12,813 nucleotides of DNA from DASSTJ01 sp035707965 (GTDB lineage Bacteria; Actinomycetota; Actinomycetes; Actinomycetales; Angustibacteraceae), in NCBI GenBank assembly GCA_035707965.1, contig DASSTJ010000084.1:1-12813 (forward strand), read 5' to 3'. Within the stretch, counting starts at the first letter, position 1. The number at the start of each line of letters is the position of its first letter. A program made the position numbers and the translations under genes. Below, one piece after another: positions 7,046 through 12,813 of the stretch. Below the pieces are notes generated by a model, which was not told the origin of the DNA, searched no databases, and saw nothing but the letters and a program-made list of their open reading frames with translations.

Positions 7046-7639
7046 TCAGGCCGGGGTTCGCGCGCGCAGCGCCACCGCCCGGCTGCGGGCCCGCAGCGAT
7101 CGCCGGCGCAGCACGGTGGCGTCGAGCCTGGGGTGGTCGTCCCACGACAGCCGACGGCGAAGATTCGACACCGTCGTCACCCGGCGCACGACGAACGGGC
7201 CGAAGCCGAGCCGCGCGAAGAAGCGCTGGGCGTCGCGGCCCGGGGCGGGCACGGTCGTGGAGATCTGGGAGGCACCGAGCTGCTCCGCCCGCGCCGTGGC
7301 CCGGGCGAGCAACGCGTGCCCCACACCGACCCGACGTGCCTCGGGCAGGACGTACAGGTGCTCGATCGACACCGACACGTCGTCCAGCAGGGGCAGGAGC
7401 GGCCCTCGCGACAGCACCACGAATCCCACGTCGCGCTGCTCCGCCCGCGCCACGTACACCTCGACGCACTCCCGCTGCAGCGCCTCATGGAGCGTCGCGG
7501 CCATGGTGGGCGACGCGCTCGCCACGTCGCCGGACAGGTACGCCGACGTCGCCGCGACCCAGAGCCGCGCCAGGGACTCGAAGTCCTCCGCCGGGGCATC
7601 AGCACCGACGCGACGCACGTTCACCGCTGAACGGGACAC
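7046..7639 (-). CDS. GNAT-family N-acetyltransferase
   Basis: Predicted acetyl-CoA-dependent N-acetyltransferase of 197 residues. The central GNAT core has the strand IEHLYVLPEARR followed by the pyrophosphate-binding loop RRVGVGHALL (102-111), which matches the R/QxxGxG/A motif A. Motif B is AQRFFARLGFGPFVVRR (137-153). The N-terminal 60 residues form helices consistent with GNAT alpha1/alpha2. After the core comes an unusual tail (161-197) with 12 arginines in 37 residues, perhaps for nucleic-acid or acidic-partner binding, though Arg-rich C-termini also arise easily in high-GC genomes. The GTG start is supported by GGAGGA 3 bases upstream (a 4-base spacer from the GGAGG core). The gene precedes polA by 74 bases on the same strand and may be cotranscribed with it, with no evident functional link. 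The acceptor substrate is unknown. Confidence 0.88.
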   Translation of the reverse strand: MSRSAVNVRRVGADAPAEDFESLARLWVAATSAYLSGDVASASPTMAATLHEALQRECVEVYVARAEQRDVGFVVLSRGPLLPLLDDVSVSIEHLYVLPEARRVGVGHALLARATARAEQLGASQISTTVPAPGRDAQRFFARLGFGPFVVRRVTTVSNLRRRLSWDDHPRLDATVLRRRSLRARSRAVALRARTPA

Positions 7640-7661
7640 GGGTCCTCCGGCCTCAGTCCGG

Positions 7662-7683
7662 GTCCCGGTGCCCCGACCGGGAC
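7662..7683. promoter_or_regulatory. Perfect 8-bp inverted repeat in the divergent GNAT/DUF554 intergenic region
   Basis: GTCCCGGT and ACCGGGAC surround a 6-base loop (GCCCCG). It lies 23 bases upstream of the GNAT GTG and about 160 bases upstream of the DUF554 start, within the 201-base divergent region (7640-7840). It could be an operator or a leader hairpin in the GNAT mRNA. CAGTCCGGG also occurs twice nearby (7654-7662 and 7702-7710). No confident promoter hexamers were found here. Confidence 0.3.
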
Positions 7684-7827
7684 GGGCTATCGTCTGCTTG
7701 CCAGTCCGGGCCGCACACTACGACGTCCGCCGTTCCGGAGGAAGCCCGGGCCCCGGACGCGGTGCCGAAATGGGTGGCTCTGGCCCTGTTCGACCGACGA
7801 GATGGTCCCCGCACCACGACGTTCCCG

Positions 7828-7833
7828 AAGGAG
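7828..7833 (+). promoter_or_regulatory. Ribosome binding site fixing the DUF554 start
   Basis: AAGGAG is spaced 7 bases from the GTG at 7841, a near-ideal arrangement. It rules against an in-frame ATG at 7802, whose 13 extra residues (MVPAPRRSRRSSH) are polar, unlike the usual MI-G-GT-N start of the family. Confidence 0.75.
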
Positions 7834-7840
7834 CTCGCAC

Positions 7841-8638
7841 GTGATCCGTGGCGCCGGCACCGTCCTCAACGTGGTCACGGTGCTGCTCGGCTCCGGCCTG
7901 GGACTGCTGCTCGGCCAGCGCCTCCCGCACCGGACCCGCGACGTCGTCACCGACTCGCTCGGGCTGGTCACGCTGCTGGCGGCCGCCCTCTCGGCGGCCG
8001 CCGTGCTCGACCCCGCGCTGACGGAGGCGGTCGGGTCCGGCGCCGTGCTCGTCGTGCTCGGCAGCCTGCTGGTCGGCAGCATCGCCGGCTCGCTGCTGCG
8101 CGTCGAGCAGCGCCTCGAGCATGCCGGCGGCGCGCTGCAGCAGCGTTTCGCGAGGTCCCGCTCCACGCTGCACAGCTCGCTGCCGGACGTCGGCGCCGTC
8201 GTCACGACCGACGGGGACCACGAGAGCCGCGAGCGGTTCGTCCAGGGCTTCCTCACGGCCTCCCTCGTGTTCTGCGTCGGTCCGCTGACGATCCTCGGGC
8301 CCATCAACGACGGACTGGGACGCGGCATCGACATGCTGGCGCTGAAGGCGACCCTCGACGGGTTCGCGGCGATCGCGTTCGCGTCGTCCTTCGGCGTGGG
8401 GGTCGCCGTCTCCGCGGTGACGATCGCCGTCGTGCAGGGCAGTCTGACCGGGCTGGGCTGGGCCTTGGGCGACGTGCTCCCTGCGGCTCACATCGCCGCG
8501 CTCACGGCGACGGGCGGGCTGCTGCTCGCCGGCATCGGGATCCGGCTGCTGAGGCTGCGTGAGGTGCCGGTCGGCGACATGCTGCCGGCCCTCGCGGTGG
8601 CACCGGTCCTCACGCAGCTCGTGGTCGTCCTGCGGTAG
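7841..8638 (+). CDS. DUF554 domain-containing integral membrane protein (YqgA/YdfK-like)
   Basis: A 265-residue multi-pass membrane protein of the DUF554 family, to which E. coli YqgA and B. subtilis YdfK belong; these are described as putative transporters with no settled substrate. The N-terminus MIRGAGTVLNVVTVLLGSGLG matches the family opening. Hydrophobic segments lie near 5-25, 38-56, 66-85, 135-156, 175-200, 218-236 and 247-263. A polar loop with SRSTLHSSLPD and TTDGDHESRE (about 86-130) separates the halves. The family signature is strong: ERFVQGFLTASLVFCVGPLTILG (131-153), INDGL, then LKATLDGFAAIAFASSFGVGV (168-188). Length is somewhat above the usual 225-240. The gene is divergent from the GNAT gene and 155 bases upstream of the DUF1876 gene on the same strand, so cotranscription is possible. 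The family is confident; what it transports is unknown. Confidence 0.92.
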   Translation: MIRGAGTVLNVVTVLLGSGLGLLLGQRLPHRTRDVVTDSLGLVTLLAAALSAAAVLDPALTEAVGSGAVLVVLGSLLVGSIAGSLLRVEQRLEHAGGALQQRFARSRSTLHSSLPDVGAVVTTDGDHESRERFVQGFLTASLVFCVGPLTILGPINDGLGRGIDMLALKATLDGFAAIAFASSFGVGVAVSAVTIAVVQGSLTGLGWALGDVLPAAHIAALTATGGLLLAGIGIRLLRLREVPVGDMLPALAVAPVLTQLVVVLR

Positions 8639-8694
8639 CCCGCGCCGGCTCACACCTGGCGGACGGCGTGGCGGCTGACCGCTCGTCGCGCGCG

Positions 8695-8740
8695 AGCAGG
8701 ACCTCAGGACGAACGACCCTGGCCCGGCAGCAGGACCTGC
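8695..8740 (+). repeat. Two copies of AGCAGGACCT upstream of the DUF1876 gene
   Basis: The 10-mer AGCAGGACCT occurs at 8695-8704 and 8729-8738, 34 bases apart, in the 155-base gap between the DUF554 and DUF1876 genes. The second copy is part of the palindrome GCAGGACCTGC (8730-8740). Spacing of about three helical turns would allow a regulator to bind both on one face, but chance is a real alternative in 70% GC sequence. Confidence 0.25.
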
Positions 8741-8793
8741 GGTGCCATGAGAGCGCAACCACAGCCGAGCCCACGCCCGAGGGGGCGACACCC

Positions 8794-9060
8794 GTGAGCA
8801 CCATCCACACCTGGCACGTCACACTGAACGTCTACGACACCGAGGACGGCACCACGGTCCACGCGGTGCTGACCACGGACGACGGCACGGTCGAGGGGCA
8901 CGGCCGCGCGCACCGCAACCCGCACGATGTCGACGTCCCCGAGATCGGCGCCGAGATCGCGGCTGCCCGTGCCCTGAACGACGTCGGGGCCGAGCTGCTG
9001 CGGCTCGCGTCCGGAGACATCGAGGCGCTGCAGCACGGGGACGTCCACCTGCTGCAGTGA
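8794..9060 (+). CDS. DUF1876 family protein (dsRBD-like fold)
   Basis: An 88-residue soluble protein of the DUF1876 family, which includes M. tuberculosis Rv2632c and has a double-stranded-RNA-binding-domain-like fold; no activity has been firmly established. Three strands are evident (HTWHVTLNVYD 5-15, TVHAVLTT 21-28, VEGHGRAHR 33-41). The diagnostic NPHDVDVPEIG motif (42-52) and a long helix (EIAAARALNDVGAELLRLASGDIEAL, 54-79) follow. The GTG start at 8794 is chosen because GAGGGGG (8779-8785) is spaced 8 bases upstream and the family begins at this point. The frame stays open further upstream to 8668, but those residues are unstructured and non-conserved. The gene ends 16 bases before the convergent livF stop. 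Confidence 0.88.
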   Translation: MSTIHTWHVTLNVYDTEDGTTVHAVLTTDDGTVEGHGRAHRNPHDVDVPEIGAEIAAARALNDVGAELLRLASGDIEALQHGDVHLLQ

Positions 9061-9076
9061 CGACGCGAGCCGGCTG

Positions 9077-9793
9077 CTACACGTCGCCGCCGAGGTAGGC
9101 GGCGCGCACGCTGTCGTCGCTGCCGAGCTCGGCGCCGGTGCCGTGCCGGACGATCTCGCCCGTCTCCAGGATGTACGCCTCGTCGGCGGTGCGCAGCGCC
9201 TGTGCCGCGTTCTGCTCGACCAGCAAGATCGTCATGCCCTGGGAGTGGATCTCGCGGATGATCGAGAAGATCTGCGCGATCAGCTTGGGGGCCAGTCCCA
9301 TCGAGGGTTCGTCGAGCAGCAGCAGCTTGGGGCGACCCATCAGCGCACGCCCCATGGCGAGCATCTGCTGCTCGCCGCCGGACATGGTGCCGGCGGACTG
9401 CGTCTGCCGCTCAGCGAGCCGGGGGAACAGCGAGAAGACGTACTCGAGATCCTTCTTCGCTGTCTGCTTGCGGTCCTTGCGCGAGTAGGCGCCCATCTCG
9501 AGGTTCTCGAGCACGGTCATCCCGGGGAAGCAGCCTCGGCCCTCCGGAGACTGGGTGATCCCCAGCTCGACCCGCTTGTGCGCGGGCATGTGCGTGATGT
9601 CCTGACCGTCGAACAGGATGCGGCCGGCACGAACCGGCCGCAGACCGGAGACCGTCTTCATCGTCGTCGTCTTGCCGGCACCGTTGGCCCCGATCAGCGT
9701 GACGACGGTGCCCTGCGGCACCGAGAACGAGATGTCACGGATCGCTTCGATGCGCCCGTAGTTGACGCACAGTCCCTCGACCTCAAGAAGCAT
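9077..9793 (-). CDS. livF: Branched-chain amino acid ABC transporter ATP-binding protein LivF
   Basis: A 238-residue ABC ATPase of the LivF type, one of two nucleotide-binding subunits driving uptake by a HAAT-family (branched-chain or related amino acid) importer at the cytoplasmic membrane face. Walker A is GANGAGKTT (35-43), the Q-loop ITQSPEGRGCF (Q81), the signature MSGGEQQ (137-143) and Walker B LLLLDEPSMGL (157-167, catalytic E162). The switch position reads LLVEQN rather than LLVEHD, so the usual H-loop histidine is replaced; this is normal for LivF. The length matches the family. Its ATG overlaps the end of livG by 11 bases, which implies translational coupling. It is the last gene of the operon, 16 bases from the convergent DUF1876 gene. 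The substrate could be another amino acid or amide, since related systems carry urea or amides. Confidence 0.93.
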   Translation of the reverse strand: MLLEVEGLCVNYGRIEAIRDISFSVPQGTVVTLIGANGAGKTTTMKTVSGLRPVRAGRILFDGQDITHMPAHKRVELGITQSPEGRGCFPGMTVLENLEMGAYSRKDRKQTAKKDLEYVFSLFPRLAERQTQSAGTMSGGEQQMLAMGRALMGRPKLLLLDEPSMGLAPKLIAQIFSIIREIHSQGMTILLVEQNAAQALRTADEAYILETGEIVRHGTGAELGSDDSVRAAYLGGDV

Positions 9794-10610
9794 CGTCGTC
9801 GTCCACTCCCAGGTAGGCCGCGATCACGGCAGGGTTGTCGCGGATCTCGGCGGGCGTGCCCTCAGCGATCTTGCGTCCGAACTCCAGGACGACGATCCGG
9901 TCGGTCACCCCCATGACCAAGCGCATGTCGTGCTCGATGAGCAGCACGGTGTAGCCCTGGTCGCGGATCCGGCGGATCAGGTCCATGAGCTCGACCTTCT
10001 CCTGCGGGTTGAACCCGGCTGCCGGCTCGTCCAGGCAGAGCAGGTCGGGCTCGGTGGCCAGAGCGCGGGCGATCTCGAGCCGTCGCTGGTCGCCGTACGG
10101 CAGGTTGCGAGCCAGCTCGTCGGCCCGCTTCGTGAGCCCCATGAACTCGAGGAGCTCGTGCGCACGCTGATGCCCCTGCTCCTCTTCCTGACGGTGGCGA
10201 GGCAGGCGGAACAGCGCGTTCAGGACGCCAGTGCTGTGCTGGGCGTCGGCTCCCACCAGGATGTTCTCCAGGGCGGTCATGTTGCCGAACAACCGGATGT
10301 TCTGAAACGTCCGGGCGATCCCGAGCTTGGTGATGGCGAACCGCTTGCGCTTGCCGAGCGGCTCGCCCCGGAACATCACCTGTCCGGACGTCGGCTGGTA
10401 GACCCCCGTCATGGCGTTGAAGCAGGTGGTCTTACCCGCGCCGTTCGGGCCGATCAGGCCGAGGATCTCGCCCCTGCGGATCTCGAAGCTGACGCCGTCG
10501 AGGGCCACGACGCCGCCAAAGCGCAGGGTGACGTCACGCATCTCCAGGAGCGGCTGACCAGCCGGGCCGGCCGTCGGGCCCCCGGCTGTCGCCAAGGTCG
10601 TCTCACTCAT
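9783..10610 (-). CDS. livG: Branched-chain amino acid ABC transporter ATP-binding protein LivG
   Basis: A 275-residue ABC ATPase of the LivG type, partner of LivF. Walker A is GPNGAGKTT (54-62), the Q-loop is RTFQNIRLF (Q103), and the signature is the LivG-type LPYGDQRRLEIARAL (170-184) instead of LSGGQ. Walker B is LLCLDEPAAGFNP (190-202, E195), and the H-loop is LLIEHDM (H227). Residues 1-20 are a flexible Gly/Ala/Thr leader that extends beyond the usual LivG start. The first ATG is kept because AGGAGGG lies 8 bases upstream; an internal ATG at residue 24 would cut into the first strand. The start overlaps livM by 8 bases and the stop overlaps livF by 11. The C-terminus ends in an acidic VDDDDAS tail. 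Confidence 0.94.
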   Translation of the reverse strand: MSETTLATAGGPTAGPAGQPLLEMRDVTLRFGGVVALDGVSFEIRRGEILGLIGPNGAGKTTCFNAMTGVYQPTSGQVMFRGEPLGKRKRFAITKLGIARTFQNIRLFGNMTALENILVGADAQHSTGVLNALFRLPRHRQEEEQGHQRAHELLEFMGLTKRADELARNLPYGDQRRLEIARALATEPDLLCLDEPAAGFNPQEKVELMDLIRRIRDQGYTVLLIEHDMRLVMGVTDRIVVLEFGRKIAEGTPAEIRDNPAVIAAYLGVDDDDAS

Positions 10611-11775
10611 CGGCTGGGCCCTCCTCGAGCTCCACGAGCGCTTCCTCGACCTTCTTCGCTCTCAACGTGCGCCTCGGCGGCAGCAGCCCCTCCGGACGGA
10701 AGTTGGCCAGCAGGATGAGAAGGCACCCGAAGATCAGCACGCGATAGTCCGCGAACGGCCGGAACAGCTCGGGCAGGTACGCCACGATGATCCCACCGAT
10801 GATCACGCCGAGGCGGTTGCCGGGACCACCCACCACGACCGCCGACAAGAAGAGGATCGACAGCAGCAGCGGGAACGACTCCGGGTTGATGAACGCCTGA
10901 CGCGTGGCGAACAAGGCGCCCGAGATGCCACCGATGAAGGCGCCGATCGCGAAGGCCAGGAGCTTGAACCTGAAGGTCGGCACGCCCATGAGCTCGGCGG
11001 CGTCCTCGTCCTCGCGGGTTGCCTCCCAGGCCCGGCCGACGCGGCTGTGCACGACCAGCCCCTCGGCGACGAGGATGACGAAGATGACGGTCAACGCCAT
11101 CCAGTAGTACGGGATCTGATCGAGCACGCCGAACTTGAGGAACGTCGTCGTCTCGTCGAGGTTGACCGTGGCGACGAAGCCGTTCCAGTCCAGGTGCGGC
11201 AGGCTGAACAGCTCGATGCTCGGCGGTCGGGGGACCTCCGTGATGCCGGCCGCGCCACCTCCCCAGCGCCAGTTGACCGCGATGAGTCGGACGATCTCAC
11301 CGAATCCCAACGTCACGATCGCCAGGTAGTCGCCGCGCACACGCAATGTGGGCGCACCGAGGATCAAGCCCGAGATCGTCGTGAAGACCGCCGCCAGCGG
11401 CAGCAGCAGCAGGAACGGCAGGTGCCCGTGCAAGGAGCCGAAGATGCCGACCGTGTACGCGCCGATGAGGTAGAACCCCACGTAGCCCAGGTCGAGCAGA
11501 CCGGCATATCCGAGCACCACGTTGAGACCGAGAGCGACCAGCACGTAGGCCGCCACGTTGAAGAGCACGGCACCGAAGTCGCTGCCGCTCGGTGACAGGT
11601 ACGGCGGATCGAGCAGCGGCAGCAGGTAGAGCAACAGTGCGCCCAGGAGCAGGAGCAGCATGCGCACCGGCTTGGGCAGCCCGTACCACCGGTCGCGGAT
11701 GCCGAAGTCGAACCGGCCCCGAGGCTGGGTGCGGCTGCCGTCGTTGGCGGGCGTCGTCGCGGTGACAGTGCTCAT
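10603..11775 (-). CDS. livM: Branched-chain amino acid ABC transporter permease LivM
   Basis: A 390-residue inner-membrane permease of the LivM family. After a polar N-terminal 35 residues come hydrophobic segments at about 38-55, 68-90, 95-113, 119-141, 150-167, 223-243, 270-290, 300-316, 321-336 and 344-358. The family stretches LNVVLGYAGLLDLGYVGFYLIGAY (84-107) and RGDYLAIVTLGFGEIVR (147-163) are clear. The cytoplasmic coupling (EAA-like) loop is GRAWEATREDEDAAELMGV (247-265), which contacts the ATPases. The C-terminus has the usual RPEGLLPPRR followed by a charged tail. The region 171-220 between helices, facing outside, includes GGGAAGITEVPRPP, normal for the family. Its ATG overlaps the livH stop by 4 bases (ATGA). 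Confidence 0.93.
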   Translation of the reverse strand: MSTVTATTPANDGSRTQPRGRFDFGIRDRWYGLPKPVRMLLLLLGALLLYLLPLLDPPYLSPSGSDFGAVLFNVAAYVLVALGLNVVLGYAGLLDLGYVGFYLIGAYTVGIFGSLHGHLPFLLLLPLAAVFTTISGLILGAPTLRVRGDYLAIVTLGFGEIVRLIAVNWRWGGGAAGITEVPRPPSIELFSLPHLDWNGFVATVNLDETTTFLKFGVLDQIPYYWMALTVIFVILVAEGLVVHSRVGRAWEATREDEDAAELMGVPTFRFKLLAFAIGAFIGGISGALFATRQAFINPESFPLLLSILFLSAVVVGGPGNRLGVIIGGIIVAYLPELFRPFADYRVLIFGCLLILLANFRPEGLLPPRRTLRAKKVEEALVELEEGPADE

Positions 11776-12764
11776 GCGCGTGCCCTCCCCAGGGACTCTC
11801 CGAGCAGACCGGTCGGTCGGAAGAGCAGGATGGCGATGAGCAGGACGAACGAGACCACGTCACGCCACTCGGAGCCGATCAGCGCCGATCCGTAGTTCTC
11901 GGCAAGGCCCAGCACGAAGCCTCCGAGCAACGCGCCGCGCACGTTGCCGATACCGCCGAGGACAGCAGCCGCGAACGACTTGATGCCGATGAGGAAACCG
12001 CCGTTCCAGCGCGTGACGCCGAAGCGCATGAGGTACAGCAGCGCTGCCACCCCCGCCATCAGCCCACCCAGCAGGAACGTGATCTCGACGACCCGGTCCT
12101 TGTTGACGCCCATCAGGGCGGCGGACTCGGAGTCCTGCGCGACGGCGCGGATGCCCCGGCCCAGCCGTGAGCGCTGGATGAACTGGTCCAGGCACAGCAT
12201 CATGATCAGCGCCGAGACGAGGATCAGGAGGTCGATGTTGGTGACCGTGTAGTCGCCGACCGTGAACAGTCCGGAGCTCTGCACGGGGTTCGGGAAGCGC
12301 GTGTAGTCACGCGCGTTGCGCACGTAGGCGTCGAGGTTGTCGCGCAGCCCGACCCAGCCCGCGATCCGGTCGCGGAGCCCCATGATCTCCCCGAGCACGA
12401 ACGAGGCGCCGATGGCGCTGATCAGTGGGATGAGGGGTGGGGCGTTGACGCGCCGGAGCCGCCGGTAGGCGACACGCTCGACGACCAGGGCGACGATCGC
12501 GCTGGTCACCATCGCGCACGCGAGCGCGAGCACGAGCAGGCCGATGATCGTCGGCACGCTGTGCGAACCACTACCGGCACCGACAGCCATCAGGACCCAC
12601 ACGGCCGCGAAGGTGCCCCACACGAAGATGGCGTCGTTGGCGAAGTTGATCAGACGCAGCACGCCGTAGACCAGGGTGTACCCCAGTGCGACGAGCGCGT
12701 ACACGGCGCCGAGCACCAACGCGGTAGCGGTGAGCGCGACGAAGTGGTGCAGCAGCAGATCCAT
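11772..12764 (-). CDS. livH: Branched-chain amino acid ABC transporter permease LivH
   Basis: A 330-residue permease of the LivH family that forms the membrane channel with LivM. Hydrophobic segments occur at about 8-30, 45-62, 70-97, 108-128, 175-195, 225-248, 258-288 and 302-316. The opening region GAVYALVALGYTLVYGVLRLINFAND is family-typical, but the usual NFAHGE is NFANDA (40-45) here. The coupling loop is GRGIRAVAQDSESAALMGVNKDRV (202-225). An extra segment of about 25 residues (roughly 130-155) precedes RFPNPVQ compared with compact LivH proteins. The C-terminus has LLFRPTGLLGE. The ATG is supported by GGGAG 5 bases upstream. It is the first operon gene visible; a substrate-binding protein gene and the promoter would be expected beyond the right edge. 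Confidence 0.93.
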   Translation of the reverse strand: MDLLLHHFVALTATALVLGAVYALVALGYTLVYGVLRLINFANDAIFVWGTFAAVWVLMAVGAGSGSHSVPTIIGLLVLALACAMVTSAIVALVVERVAYRRLRRVNAPPLIPLISAIGASFVLGEIMGLRDRIAGWVGLRDNLDAYVRNARDYTRFPNPVQSSGLFTVGDYTVTNIDLLILVSALIMMLCLDQFIQRSRLGRGIRAVAQDSESAALMGVNKDRVVEITFLLGGLMAGVAALLYLMRFGVTRWNGGFLIGIKSFAAAVLGGIGNVRGALLGGFVLGLAENYGSALIGSEWRDVVSFVLLIAILLFRPTGLLGESLGRARA

Positions 12765-12798
12765 CCGGTCTCCCAGGGGCAGGGCGTGGCGGGGGCGC

Positions 12799-12813
12799 GG
12801 GGGGGGGCCCCCC
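12799..12813. repeat. G9C6 homopolymer pair at the window end
   Basis: The window closes with nine G followed by six C, preceded by other G-rich sequence (GTGGCGGGGGCGC). This may be a contig-edge or sequencing artefact. It could also be part of a GC-rich hairpin upstream of livH, such as a terminator of the gene before it. The sequence stops here, so these cannot be separated. Confidence 0.5.

Noticed and set aside
4377..7844. A 1155-codon open frame on the plus strand across polA and the GNAT gene
   Set aside because: It is antisense to polA, which carries every family A polymerase motif. The antisense translation is low-complexity Arg/Val/Ala/Gly sequence with no domain, as expected from high-GC codon bias on the opposite strand.
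8700..8725. Possible DosR-type box (AGGACGAACGACCCT) before the DUF1876 gene
   Set aside because: The match to the GGGACTTTNGNCCC-type consensus is poor and the halves are not symmetric. Suspicion came mainly from the family's link to mycobacterial dormancy loci.
9210..9240. Loss of the H-loop histidine in LivF, suggesting a dead ATPase
   Set aside because: LLVEQN at this position is typical of LivF proteins, including E. coli LivF. Walker A, signature and Walker B are intact.
10070..10110. Non-canonical ABC signature (LPYGDQR) in LivG
   Set aside because: This is the normal LivG-family form of the signature motif, not a degenerate one.

Overview
The window is high-GC bacterial DNA that reads as a chromosomal segment from an actinobacterium, plausibly a Micrococcales or Propionibacteriales relative, although the genus cannot be fixed from sequence alone. 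The evidence is strong G/C preference at third codon positions, frequent GTG starts, a proofreading-deficient Pol I of actinobacterial type, and a DUF1876 protein, a family largely confined to actinobacteria. I see no insertion sequences, phage genes, tRNA or rRNA genes, or CRISPR arrays, and gene packing is dense.

Layout from left to right. A class I SAM methyltransferase (+) runs convergently into a two-gene minus-strand unit. That unit encodes a small six-helix membrane protein followed, after a 3-base gap, by an 833-residue secreted, C-terminally membrane-anchored stalk protein with Pip/YhgE-like glycine-heptad repeats. Upstream of this unit, on the same strand, lies polA (DNA polymerase I), preceded by a GNAT acetyltransferase gene. 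A roughly 200-base divergent intergenic region separates the GNAT gene from a plus-strand DUF554 membrane protein, which is followed by a small DUF1876 protein. The right-hand quarter is a minus-strand operon livH-livM-livG-livF, encoding both permeases and both ATPases of a branched-chain amino acid (HAAT-family) ABC importer. All its junctions overlap, by 4, 8 and 11 bases. The substrate-binding protein gene is not in the window and may lie beyond the right edge.

Functionally, polA serves repair and lagging-strand processing, and the liv genes take up amino acids. The methyltransferase, GNAT, DUF554 and DUF1876 proteins are recognisable families with unknown substrates. The least explained part is the stalk-protein/membrane-protein pair (934-4038), which resembles a Pip/YhgE/EsaA-type envelope protein split into two genes. 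That is a hypothesis based on architecture, not a demonstrated relationship. The rest of the window is mostly ordinary housekeeping and transport content.
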